A stretch of 38,889 nt of DNA, taken from NCBI GenBank assembly GCA_903858635.1, contig CAIOJO010000197.1:1-38889 (forward strand). Reading direction: 5' to 3'. Below are positions 24,172 through 31,537 of this stretch, piece by piece. The notes beneath the pieces are model-generated. The model was not told where the DNA came from. It searched no databases and was given only the letters and a program-made list of their open reading frames with translations. Source of the DNA: an uncultured Telmatospirillum sp. (GTDB taxonomy: Bacteria; Pseudomonadota; Alphaproteobacteria; Rhodospirillales; Magnetospirillaceae). The translations under genes and the position numbers were made by a program. Position 1 is the stretch's first letter. Each line of letters starts with the position of its first letter.

Positions 24172-25317
24172 ATGGTCTTCGATCGTGACGGCTATATCTG
24201 GATCGACAGCGGTTCCCGTCCCACCCCCATCGCGATCAGCAAGACGCAGGCGCCGAAACCGCGACCGGCCGATGACGAGCTGCAGTTCGGCACCGTCTTC
24301 ACCGACCATATGTTTCTCATGGACTATACCGAGGGCAAGGGGTGGCATGACCCGCGGGTGGCTCCTTACCAGCCGTTCTCGCTCGATCCGGCGACGGCGG
24401 TTCTGCATTACGCGCAGGCGGTGTTCGACGGCCTGAAGGCGTTCCGCGGCAGCGACGGCACGGTCCGGTTGTTCCGCGCCGCCAAACATATCGAGCGTCT
24501 CAACAATTCCTGCGAGCGCCTGTGCATTCCGCGGCTTGATCCCGAGCTTGTGCTGCAGTCTTTCCATAGCCTGGTGTCGCTCGACAAGGCCTGGGTGCCG
24601 GCCAAGCGCGGCACCGCCTTGTATATGCGCCCGACGGTGATCGCTGCGGAGCCCTTCCTCGGCGTGCGGCCGGCCAAGACCTACATCTACTTCCTCATCC
24701 TGTCGCCGGTCGGCTCCTATTATGCCGAAGGGATCAATCCGGTGCGCATTCTTGCCACCGACACCTATGTGCGGGCGGTCAAGGGGGGCACCGGGGCGGC
24801 CAAGACGGCCGGCAACTATGCGGCCAGCATCTTTGCCGCCGAAGAGGCCAAGAAGCAGGGCTACACCCAGGTCCTGTGGCTGGACGCGGTGGAACACAAA
24901 TATCTCGACGAGGTCGGCACCATGAACATCATGGTCAAGATCGGCGACGAGGTGATCACTCCGCCGCTGAGCGGTTCGATCCTGGCCGGGGTGACCCGCG
25001 ATTCCATCCTCACCCTGTGTCGGGATTGGGGACTGACGGTGTCGGAACGGCCGATCTCGATCGACGAGGTGATCGCCGCCGCCGCGGACGGGACCCTTGC
25101 CGAGTTCTGGGGCACCGGCACCGCGGCGGTGGTCTCGCCGATCGGTGAACTCGGCTACAAGGGCCACAAGATCGTCATCAATGGCGGCAAGACCGGGCCA
25201 TTGACGCAGAAACTGTACGACGCCATCGTCAGCATCCAATACGGCGAGGCCGCCGATCCGCATGGCTGGACGACGGCCTTGCCGGCCGCCCGGCTGACCA
25301 AGACCGCGGCGGGCTGA
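24172..25317 (+). CDS. ilvE: Branched-chain amino acid aminotransferase
   Basis: PLP-dependent fold-type IV aminotransferase moving amino groups between glutamate and Leu, Ile or Val. About 381 residues, slightly long for bacteria. It has YTEGKGWHDPRVAPYQPF and HYAQAVFDGLKAFRG at the N-terminus. The segment YVRAVKGGTGAAKTAGNYAASIFA contains the class II type Lys region (KGGTGAAKTAGNYA), followed by LDEVGTMNIM, and GTGTAAVVSPIGELGYKG is near the C-terminus. I prefer ATG at 24172, with AGGA seven bases upstream, to ATG at 24166, which sits too close to that site. It is transcribed away from the MarR operon and shares an operator region with it. Confidence 0.93.
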   Translation: MVFDRDGYIWIDSGSRPTPIAISKTQAPKPRPADDELQFGTVFTDHMFLMDYTEGKGWHDPRVAPYQPFSLDPATAVLHYAQAVFDGLKAFRGSDGTVRLFRAAKHIERLNNSCERLCIPRLDPELVLQSFHSLVSLDKAWVPAKRGTALYMRPTVIAAEPFLGVRPAKTYIYFLILSPVGSYYAEGINPVRILATDTYVRAVKGGTGAAKTAGNYAASIFAAEEAKKQGYTQVLWLDAVEHKYLDEVGTMNIMVKIGDEVITPPLSGSILAGVTRDSILTLCRDWGLTVSERPISIDEVIAAAADGTLAEFWGTGTAAVVSPIGELGYKGHKIVINGGKTGPLTQKLYDAIVSIQYGEAADPHGWTTALPAARLTKTAAG

Positions 25318-25320
25318 CCG

Positions 25321-25406
25321 GCGGGCCGTACCGGCCTCCGCCGCACAGCGTCGAAAATGTTCGCCTTCCGGCTCCGCCGGAACACCGGCACGGAGACCGG
25401 TGCCAC
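25321..25406. repeat. Dispersed repeat, copy 1 (hairpin-rich)
   Basis: Read on the minus strand this matches the interior of the element at 34731-34823: GTGGCACCGG, CTCCGTGCCGGTG, then TTCCGGCGGAGCCGGAA, diverging after about 45 bases. Each block forms a 7-bp hairpin. The remaining gap to 25552 has further palindromes (ACCAGGC/GCCTGGT near 25444) and no coding frame that I trust. Confidence 0.7.
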
Positions 25407-25552
25407 TAGAAAGCGGCAGATGTGGACAGGGAGGCACCCGGAACCAGGCGTCAGCCTGGTGACTGGCCCATTGAGGGCCCCGGAGCGACAGCGGAGGAGC
25501 CAAGCCCGCGGATGCGGGCGCCCGGCGCTTGAGGGACCGAAAAAGAGTCCAT

Positions 25553-26539
25553 TTACCGCCGATTGGGGCGCGGTGCATCGGCCAGTTTCTTGGTCGAGCG
25601 CATGGCCTCGTCCTTGGCGGTTGCCGCCGCCCGTTGGGTGGCCAAGGCGGCGCTCCCGTCCTTGCGCTTGAGCCAGCGGGCCAGTCCCTGGCCGAGAATG
25701 ATGCTGAGCCGCTTGCTGGTGCCGTCGCCGAACAGGAAGTCCCAGCGCAGCCGGTTTTCCTCCAGCTGCAATTCGCCCCACAGATGGCTGAACAGATCCT
25801 CGAAGACCGCGTAGAAATCGTCGTCATGGAACGAGGTGTGCGAGATTTCCTGCATCGTGCGGTCGATGATGTTGGTGAAGATCTTCTGGCCGTTGGCAAA
25901 ATTCTCGAAGCGGAACAGGATGCGGATGAAGATGGTATCGACGAACCGGCGCATCTGCGGCGTCTTGCGGATCCGATCCCACATCACCCGGTCGTCGTCG
26001 ACATTGAGGTCGGACAGGATCTGGTCGGCTTCGAGATTCAGCTCGTCGTACATGATCGGCCCGAAGGCCTTCTTCATGTAGCGATCGAGCCCCTCGATCA
26101 GCGAACGGGGCATGGTCGCCTTGTCGCCACTGAAACGCCGGGACACCCGGCTGACCACCAGACGCAACAGGAAACGGTTGCGGCGGTGGTCCTTCTGCAC
26201 CGCGCCGGCCTGTTGCTGGGCCAGGTGGCAGGCGCGGCAATTCTCTTCGACGGCGGTTTCCAGTTCGACGGCGATGCGGCCGAATTGCTCGGCCTTTTCC
26301 GGCAGCAGCATCGTCTGAAAGGTGGTGATCAGGTAACGAAACAAGTCACGGGTGCGCCGCAGGAACACATCCGCATCGCGGGCCGGGGCGGCCGCAGGGA
26401 CCGCGGCCGGTTCGCTCGGGCTCGGCGTGCCGGCCGCTGCGGCGGCGGCAATGTTCTGTTTATTGGGTTCGTTGCCCGGCCAGACGAAGACGTCGGGGGC
26501 TTGCTCGGGGCCTGGGTGTGTCTGGTCTCGCTCCGCCAA
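25553..26539 (-). CDS. Protein of unknown function (328 aa)
   Basis: I do not recognise this family. The first ~50 residues are Ala/Pro-rich and look disordered (AAAAAAGTPSPSEPAAVPAA). The rest is helical and soluble (RDLFRYLITTFQTMLLPEKAEQF in pieces, MRRFVDTIFIRILFRFENFANG, DFYAVFEDLFSHLWGELQLEENRLRW), ending in a basic tail. It starts with TTG at 26539, with AAGGG seven bases upstream; no ATG is available near the N-terminus. A promoter candidate lies just upstream. It resembles in style, but not in visible sequence, the unknown protein at 20147-21442. A CRACH motif is present, but there is no export signal. Confidence 0.78.
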   Translation of the reverse strand: MAERDQTHPGPEQAPDVFVWPGNEPNKQNIAAAAAAGTPSPSEPAAVPAAAPARDADVFLRRTRDLFRYLITTFQTMLLPEKAEQFGRIAVELETAVEENCRACHLAQQQAGAVQKDHRRNRFLLRLVVSRVSRRFSGDKATMPRSLIEGLDRYMKKAFGPIMYDELNLEADQILSDLNVDDDRVMWDRIRKTPQMRRFVDTIFIRILFRFENFANGQKIFTNIIDRTMQEISHTSFHDDDFYAVFEDLFSHLWGELQLEENRLRWDFLFGDGTSKRLSIILGQGLARWLKRKDGSAALATQRAAATAKDEAMRSTKKLADAPRPNRR

Positions 26540-26582
26540 GTCAGCGCCCTTCCCGACCTTTGCTCACTGATCGTAAGGAAAC

Positions 26583-26610
26583 AGTATAGCGGTGCCACCT
26601 AGCACCACAA
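26583..26610 (-). promoter_or_regulatory. Candidate promoter with embedded inverted repeat
   Basis: TTGTGG (26610-26605), 16-base spacer, TATACT (26588-26583), upstream of the unknown 328-residue protein. The spacer holds GGTGC/GCACC arms (26591-26606), which could bind a regulator. Confidence 0.5.
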
Positions 26611-26628
26611 AAGGAATCATAAAAAGCG

Positions 26629-27102
26629 TCACATTTCACCCTTTGGCTGCGCTGATGCCGTCTCCCAGCGCTCGGCGCGTGCTTCGTCGTCCTCCTTCGC
26701 CGCCACCCAACGGCTGCCCAGATCGGTCTCCTCCAATTTCCAGAAGGGGGCGCGGTTCTTCAGCCAATCGACCAGGAATTCGCAGGCGGCGAAGGCGGCG
26801 GCGCGGTGGCCGGAGGTGACGGCGACAAAGACGATGCGGTCGCCCGGCAGCAGGCGCCCGAAGCGATGGATGACAGAGACGTCGTCGAGCGGCCAACGTT
26901 GCCGGGCCTCCTGTTCGATGGCGACGAGCTGGCGTTCCGTCATCCCGGGATAGTGTTCGAGGGTCATCGCCGACACGCCGTCGCCGGCGCCGCGGACCAA
27001 TCCGATGAAACTGGCGACGGCGCCAACATGGCTCTTGCCGGCGCTGAGACGGGACAGTTCGGCGCCGGGGTCGAAGTCTTCCAACTGGACGCGGCAGGAC
27101 AA
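26629..27102 (-). CDS. moaE: Molybdopterin synthase catalytic subunit
   Basis: Large subunit of MPT synthase, which inserts sulfur from thiocarboxylated MoaD into precursor Z (cPMP). About 157 residues. Motifs are VGAVASFIGLVRG near residue 26, LEHYPGMTERQL, VIHRFGRLLPGDRIVFVAV, HRAAAFAACEFLVDWLKNRAPFWKLE (in pieces; the catalytic Lys region) and SRWVAAK. The start is TTG at 27102, with GGAGG six bases upstream, directly after the moaD stop. The C-terminus carries a short charged extension. Molybdenum cofactor enzymes are implied but not encoded here. Confidence 0.95.
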   Translation of the reverse strand: MSCRVQLEDFDPGAELSRLSAGKSHVGAVASFIGLVRGAGDGVSAMTLEHYPGMTERQLVAIEQEARQRWPLDDVSVIHRFGRLLPGDRIVFVAVTSGHRAAAFAACEFLVDWLKNRAPFWKLEETDLGSRWVAAKEDDEARAERWETASAQPKGEM

Positions 27103-27104
27103 GG

Positions 27105-27356
27105 TCAGCCTCCGGTCACCGGGGGAAAAAAGGCCACTTCGTCGGAGGCCGACAACGGATGGTCCAGCCGGGCATAGTCCTGGTTCACCGCGGCGCGGAT
27201 CAGCGAGGTGTCGGCCAGGGCCTGGGCATGACCGGGGCTGCGCGTCCGCAACCAGCCGACCAGATCGCCCAGGGTCTTCACCTCGGGCGGCGGGAAGAGT
27301 TCCTCCTCGCCGGTGCCGACCTTGCCGCGCAACCAGGCGAAATAAAGTACCTTCAT
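27105..27356 (-). CDS. moaD: Molybdopterin synthase sulfur carrier subunit
   Basis: Ubiquitin-like 83-residue protein ending in the diagnostic Gly-Gly (FFPPVTGG), the residue that is adenylated and thiocarboxylated before sulfur transfer to cPMP. It begins MKVLYFAWLRGKVGTGEEEL. The ATG at 27356 overlaps the pgsA stop by four bases, and moaE starts just after its stop, so the pair is translated in step. Confidence 0.95.
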   Translation of the reverse strand: MKVLYFAWLRGKVGTGEEELFPPPEVKTLGDLVGWLRTRSPGHAQALADTSLIRAAVNQDYARLDHPLSASDEVAFFPPVTGG

Positions 27357-27913
27357 CGCACCGGTCCCTGCATATGCTTGAAGCCCGCCTGCATGTAGTC
27401 CCATCCGGTTACCAGGGTCAGCACCGCCGCGGCCCAAAGGAAAACCTCACCGATGGTCTGGGCGGGCAACCAATGCGGGGCGGCGTCGCCGACCAGCAAG
27501 GTGGGCAGGGCGGTCATCTGGATGCCGGTCTTCCATTTGGCCAGGCGGCTGACCGGCATGCCGACCTTGAGTTCGGCAAGGTACTCCCGCAAACCGGAAA
27601 CCAGGATCTCGCGCAGCAGAATGACCAGGGCCGGCAACACACTGAGCTGGGTCAGCCGGTGGAAGGCGGTCAGCATCAGCAGCACGGCGGCCACCAGGAG
27701 CTTGTCGGCGATCGGGTCGAGGAAGCGGCCGAGGCGGGAGACGCTGTTGCGCCGCCGGGCGAAATAGCCGTCGAAAAAGTCGGTGATGGCGGCCACGACA
27801 AACAGGCCGCAGGCCACCCAGCGCACTGCCTCGCCGTCGACATAGAAGGTCGCGACAATCAGCGGAATCACCAGAATTCGCGACAGGGTAAGAAGGTTCG
27901 GGAGGCTGGTCAC
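27353..27913 (-). CDS. pgsA: CDP-diacylglycerol-glycerol-3-phosphate 3-phosphatidyltransferase
   Basis: Inner-membrane enzyme making phosphatidylglycerol phosphate. About 186 residues, several membrane helices. The CDP-alcohol phosphotransferase signature DG-x2-AR-x8-G-x3-D-x3-D is complete in FDGYFARRRNSVSRLGRFLD followed by PIAD. The N-terminus is MTSLPNLLTLSRILVIPLIV, typical of PgsA. I chose GTG at 27913, with GAGG six bases upstream, over TTG at 27916. It lies 48 bases after uvrC in the same direction. Its product, phosphatidylglycerol, is also the lipid donor for Lgt, encoded elsewhere in the window. Confidence 0.95.
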   Translation of the reverse strand: MTSLPNLLTLSRILVIPLIVATFYVDGEAVRWVACGLFVVAAITDFFDGYFARRRNSVSRLGRFLDPIADKLLVAAVLLMLTAFHRLTQLSVLPALVILLREILVSGLREYLAELKVGMPVSRLAKWKTGIQMTALPTLLVGDAAPHWLPAQTIGEVFLWAAAVLTLVTGWDYMQAGFKHMQGPVR

Positions 27914-27961
27914 CAATGGCCTCGGCGGATTGCGGTTCAGGTGGAGGAAGCGGGCCGTATA

Positions 27962-29872
27962 TTAGTCCCCAGGATGGAAGTGCTCATAGATCTTTTTCGC
28001 CATGGTGCGGCTGATGCCGGTGACCCCCTCGAGGTCAGCCAAACCGGCGGCGGCCACTGCACGGGCCGATCCGAAATGATGCAGCAGCGCCTTCTTGCGC
28101 GCCGCCCCGATGCCGGCGATATCGTCCAGCGGCGTCGCGCCGATGGCCTTGCTGCGCCGTGCCCGGTGGCTGCCTATGGCAAAGCGGTGGGCTTCGTCGC
28201 GCAGCCGCTGCAGGAAATAGAGTATGGGATCGTTGGGTGGCAGCGAGAAGGACGGCTTGTCCGGCAGGTGAAACCGTTCGTGGCCGGCGTTGCGGTCCGG
28301 TCCCTTTGAGATGGCGACCAGTTCGAGATCGTCGATGCCCAATTCGGCAAAGACCTCGCAGGCCACCTTGAGCTGACCGGGGCCGCCGTCGATCAGCACC
28401 AGCTCCGGCCAAGCGCCGCGCTCGCGATCCGGGTCTTCCCGCTGGGCCCGCCGGAAGCGCCGCGTCAGCACCTCGCGCATCATGCCGTAGTCATCGCCGG
28501 GGGCCAGCTCGGTCGAGCGGATATTGAACTTGCGATACTCGTTCTTGAGGAACCCGTTGGCCCCGGCGACGATCATCGCGCCCACCGCATTGGTCCCTTG
28601 GATGTGGCTGTTGTCGTAGACCTCGATGCGCTCCGGCGGCCGGTCGAGACCGAACAGCAGGCCGAGTCCGTCAAGCAGCTTGCGGTGCGCCGAGCTCTCC
28701 GCCAAGCGGCGGCCCAAGGCTTCGCGGGCATTGTCGGAGGCGTGCTCGACCATCTTGTGGCGGTCGCCCCGTTTGGGCGTGGCCAAGCTCACCTTGCGAC
28801 CCGCCTTCAGGCTCAACGCCTGGCCCAGCAGGTCGGCGTCTTCGGCGGCCAGCGGGTGCGACAGCAGGACTTCCCGCGGCGGCGTCTTGTCGGCATAGAA
28901 CTGACCGAGGAAGGCCGCCAGGATATCTTCCGCCGACTGGTCCTGCGTTTGGGCGGGAAAGAAGGCGCGATTGCCGAAATTGCAGCCCGAGCGGAAGAAG
29001 AACACCTGGATGCAGGCCTGTCCGCCCGCCTGGTGCAGCGCGACCACATCGGCTTCGTCGACGTCCAGGGGGTTGATGTCCTGGCGCGCCTGGATGCGGG
29101 CGAGGGCGCGGATGCGGTCGCGGTAGACGGCGGCCTCCTCGTAGGCCAGGGTCTGGCTCGCTTGCTCCATCTGGAGCGCCAGGTCGTGCTGGACGTCCTG
29201 GCTTCGTCCGGACAGGAAGGCCCGCGCCTGCGCCACCAGCTGTTGATAGGTCTCGGGGGAGACCCGTTGCACGCAGGGCGCACTGCAGCGCTTGATCTGA
29301 TGCAGCAGGCAGGGGCGGGACCGGGTGGCGAAGACGTTGTCGGAACAGGAGCGGAGCAGGAACGCCCGCTGCAGGTGGGACAATGTCTGATTGACCGCTC
29401 CGGCCGAGGCGAATGGGCCGAAATACTCCCCCTTGCGGCTGCGGGCGCCCCGGTGCTTGACGATTTGCGGCCACGGATGATCGCCGGTGATCAAGATATA
29501 GGGGAATGATTTGTCGTCCCTCAGCAATATATTGTAGCGGGGCGCCAGCTTCTTAATGAGATTGGACTCGAGAAGCAGGGCTTCGACTTCGGTATGGGTG
29601 GTGATGACTTCCATGCTCGCCGTCTGCGCGACCATGCGCTGCAGCCTGAGCGGCAGCCGTTCCGGCCGCGTATAAGCGGCCACCCGCTTTTTGAGGCTCT
29701 TGGCCTTGCCCACGTAGAGGGCATCGCCCGCCTTGTTCACCATGCGGTACACCCCCGGGGCCCCGGGCATGGTGCGCAGATAGTCCTCGATGACCTTGGC
29801 GCCCGCGTGGAAACCGGCCGCCTCGGACAGGGCAGCCGGCTCGGCGCCTGGGGTAACCTGCTCAGAGCTCAC
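27962..29872 (-). CDS. uvrC: Excinuclease ABC subunit C
   Basis: Dual-incision nuclease of nucleotide excision repair. About 636 residues. The GIY-YIG domain is at residues about 35-120 ([20 protein letters not shown]). The Cys cluster region is near 170 ([13 protein letters not shown]) and a UvrB-binding UVR motif near 205-240. The RNase H-like nuclease domain has [20 protein letters not shown] and [14 protein letters not shown]. Tandem helix-hairpin-helix motifs at the end read [21 protein letters not shown] chose GTG at 29872 because GGAGG lies five bases upstream; an ATG-initiated extension to 29917 lacks such a site. A perfect 15-bp palindrome lies 38 bases upstream. Confidence 0.95.
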   Translation of the reverse strand: MSSEQVTPGAEPAALSEAAGFHAGAKVIEDYLRTMPGAPGVYRMVNKAGDALYVGKAKSLKKRVAAYTRPERLPLRLQRMVAQTASMEVITTHTEVEALLLESNLIKKLAPRYNILLRDDKSFPYILITGDHPWPQIVKHRGARSRKGEYFGPFASAGAVNQTLSHLQRAFLLRSCSDNVFATRSRPCLLHQIKRCSAPCVQRVSPETYQQLVAQARAFLSGRSQDVQHDLALQMEQASQTLAYEEAAVYRDRIRALARIQARQDINPLDVDEADVVALHQAGGQACIQVFFFRSGCNFGNRAFFPAQTQDQSAEDILAAFLGQFYADKTPPREVLLSHPLAAEDADLLGQALSLKAGRKVSLATPKRGDRHKMVEHASDNAREALGRRLAESSAHRKLLDGLGLLFGLDRPPERIEVYDNSHIQGTNAVGAMIVAGANGFLKNEYRKFNIRSTELAPGDDYGMMREVLTRRFRRAQREDPDRERGAWPELVLIDGGPGQLKVACEVFAELGIDDLELVAISKGPDRNAGHERFHLPDKPSFSLPPNDPILYFLQRLRDEAHRFAIGSHRARRSKAIGATPLDDIAGIGAARKKALLHHFGSARAVAAAGLADLEGVTGISRTMAKKIYEHFHPGD

Positions 29873-30252
29873 GGTTCCCTCCCGACCTGGCGAATGGATA
29901 TGGTCCATTTGTCGCAATGCGACAGAGCGAAGTCAGGCAGCCAAAGATTCGATATCCACCGAGTCTGTGGATAAATCTGTAGAAAACCCTTTGGTATGAT
30001 GGCTCCCCCCAAAGGAGTCCTGGGGTTTGAGCCCTTTGCCCAAATTCTGTGCACCGAAGGCAAAGCGCAGACATTTCAGGTACTTATCGCTTGTCAAGCG
30101 TAAAGCTTTGGTAATGATGACATTTCAAAACTTGACTCGACCGCCGTCATCGGGGCGTTCCGAGCGCTGTGCAAAACTTTGTCACGTCCAAACGCATGAT
30201 CGGCCTAATTCGAAAGAAGTGTTGCAGTCTGGTTTCGTTGTTGCGGCGCTTA
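29873..30252. other. AT-rich 380-base intergenic region with DnaA box
   Basis: No gene that I trust. Base composition is clearly more AT-rich than the rest of the window, mainly 29930-30250. It holds a perfect DnaA box in the complement orientation (TGTGGATAA, 29966-29974) close to two GANTC methylation sites (29946 GATTC, 29961 GAGTC). A bulged hairpin lies at 30001-30033 (GGCTC/GAGCC with CCCC/GGGG), and a TTGACA on the minus strand (30097-30092) lacks a good -10. Short frames such as the 35-codon one from 29998 have no ribosome binding site. It could be an acquired or decayed segment. Confidence 0.45.
29910..29924. promoter_or_regulatory. Perfect palindrome upstream of uvrC
   Basis: TGTCGCA, A, TGCGACA: perfect arms of seven bases, centred about 45 bases before the uvrC start codon. 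It is not the alphaproteobacterial LexA site (GAAC-N7-GAAC). The position fits an operator for an unidentified regulator. Confidence 0.5.
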
Positions 30253-30678
30253 TCACGCCAATACGGAACAACGTTCGATCTCGACACCCACACTCGCTGC
30301 GTCAGGAAACACATCGAGCTTTTCCACCCGCACGCGGGCGACGCGCACCCGCCGGTCTTCCAGGCACATGGCGGCGACCCGCTCGGCCAGAGTCTCGACC
30401 AGGTTGACGTGGCCGGCATCGACCAGCCGCCGGATGTCGGAGACGACTTTCTCGTAGCACACCACATGGGCCAGCGCGTCCTGTTCGGCCGCGACGGCGT
30501 CCTCGCGCACCGCCAGGTCGAGATTGATGCGAATGCGCTGGCGCTCCTCCTTCTCGTGGGTGTGGACGCCGATGCTGGCGTTGAGCTCGAGATCGTGCAC
30601 GAACACATGCCGAAGGGCATTGCGGGCATCGGCGAAGCGTGGTGGCTGAACGACGTTTGAATGGGGCATTTGCGACAT
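30253..30678 (-). CDS. folB: Dihydroneopterin aldolase
   Basis: Folate pathway enzyme cleaving 7,8-dihydroneopterin to 6-hydroxymethyl-dihydropterin and glycolaldehyde. 141 residues with a ~20-residue N-terminal extension. The core begins VFVHDLELNASIGVHTHEK, with the conserved Glu in HEKEERQRI and VCYEKVV. The C-terminal part VRVARVRVEKLDVFPDAASVGVEIER contains the catalytic Lys. ATG at 30678 has GGAGG eight bases upstream and is three bases from the stop of the reductase gene, so the two are one operon. The extension before VFVHDL is unusual but has normal codon use. Confidence 0.92.
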   Translation of the reverse strand: MSQMPHSNVVQPPRFADARNALRHVFVHDLELNASIGVHTHEKEERQRIRINLDLAVREDAVAAEQDALAHVVCYEKVVSDIRRLVDAGHVNLVETLAERVAAMCLEDRRVRVARVRVEKLDVFPDAASVGVEIERCSVLA

Positions 30679-30681
30679 CGT

Positions 30682-31446
30682 TCATTCCTCCGGAGTCTGC
30701 TCGGCCGGGGCCCAACAGAGGTGCTGGCCGCCATCGAGGGCGATGAGCTGCCCGGTCATCGCCGGAGCGGCAAGGATGAAGCGCAAGGCTTCGGCGATCT
30801 CGTGGGGAGAGCTGCCGCGCCTTAGTGGCATGGCGGCGCATTGGCGCTCGAACTGATCGGTGGTCTGCCGGGAGCTGGGCAGGGTCGGCCCCGGCCCGAT
30901 GGCATTGACGCGGATACGCGGCGCCAAGGCCAGGGCCAAGGTCTGGGTCAACGCCCAAAGCCCGGCCTTGCTCAAGGTGTAGGTGGTGAAATGCGGTGTC
31001 AGGTTCCACACCCGCTGATCGATGATATTGACCACCGCGCCCGAGGACGTTCTGGGCAGTTGCAGGGCGAAGGCCTGAGTCAGCACGAAGGGGGCCCGCA
31101 GATTGGTTTCCAGATGGATATCCCAGGAGGCGCGGGTGGCGGTCATGGCCCCATCTTGCTCGAAACGCGAGGCGTTGTTGACCAGCAACCCGAGGGGGCC
31201 CAGTCGCGCCACCGCCTCCGGCACCAGAGCCGAAACCTCGACCTCGTTGGCCAGATCCGCCTTGACCGTGGCGGCACGCCCGCCGGCCGCGGCGATGTCG
31301 TCAGCCAGTTGATTGGCCGCCTGCTCCGACTGGTGGTAATGAACCGCGATGGCCCAGCCGTCCTTGGCCAGGGCCAGCGCCATGGCCCGCCCGATGCGAT
31401 GGGCGGCGCCGGTGATCAGGGCGGTCTGCGGCAGGGGTGCGAGCAT
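30682..31446 (-). CDS. FolM/PTR1-like short-chain dehydrogenase (pteridine reductase)
   Basis: About 254 residues. The NADPH-binding start ALITGAAHRIGRAMALALA has the TG-x3-RIG form with a basic residue, as in pteridine reductase 1 and FolM rather than ordinary TGxxxGIG reductases. NNASRFEQD, INIIDQRVWNLTPHF-like and the catalytic YTLSKAGLW (YxxxK) follow, then RVNAIGPGPTLPS. Its pairing with folB supports a role in reducing dihydropterin or dihydrofolate, possibly a substitute or backup for FolA. The exact substrate (dihydromonapterin, dihydrofolate) cannot be read from sequence. Confidence 0.87.
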   Translation of the reverse strand: MLAPLPQTALITGAAHRIGRAMALALAKDGWAIAVHYHQSEQAANQLADDIAAAGGRAATVKADLANEVEVSALVPEAVARLGPLGLLVNNASRFEQDGAMTATRASWDIHLETNLRAPFVLTQAFALQLPRTSSGAVVNIIDQRVWNLTPHFTTYTLSKAGLWALTQTLALALAPRIRVNAIGPGPTLPSSRQTTDQFERQCAAMPLRRGSSPHEIAEALRFILAAPAMTGQLIALDGGQHLCWAPAEQTPEE

Positions 31447-31537
31447 GGCGAAGGAGGATGCGCCAGCCGTTTCAGCGACGCAAGGGATTGGCTGTCCGAC
31501 CCTTGTCGCTGACCATGCCCGACCTGGCGGTGACGGC

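Noticed and set aside
24118-25899. A 593-codon open frame on the minus strand over ilvE and the repeat downstream
   Set aside because: ilvE on the other strand has clear aminotransferase motifs; this frame only reads through it and the repeat.
26206-26240. CRACH (CxxCH) heme-binding motif in the unknown 328-residue protein
   Set aside because: The protein has no signal peptide or membrane anchor, so c-type heme attachment is unlikely; probably chance.
30018-30036. GGGTTTGAGCCC resembling the T-arm of a tRNA
   Set aside because: No acceptor stem, D-arm or anticodon arm can be formed around it; it is better read as part of the bulged hairpin at 30001-30033.
29998-30105. 35-codon plus-strand ORF in the AT-rich gap
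   Set aside because: No ribosome binding site, no recognisable product, and it crosses the hairpin at 30001-30033.
29930-30250. Replication origin (DnaA box in AT-rich DNA)
   Set aside because: Only one perfect box, no box cluster, no dnaA, hemE, parAB or gidA nearby.
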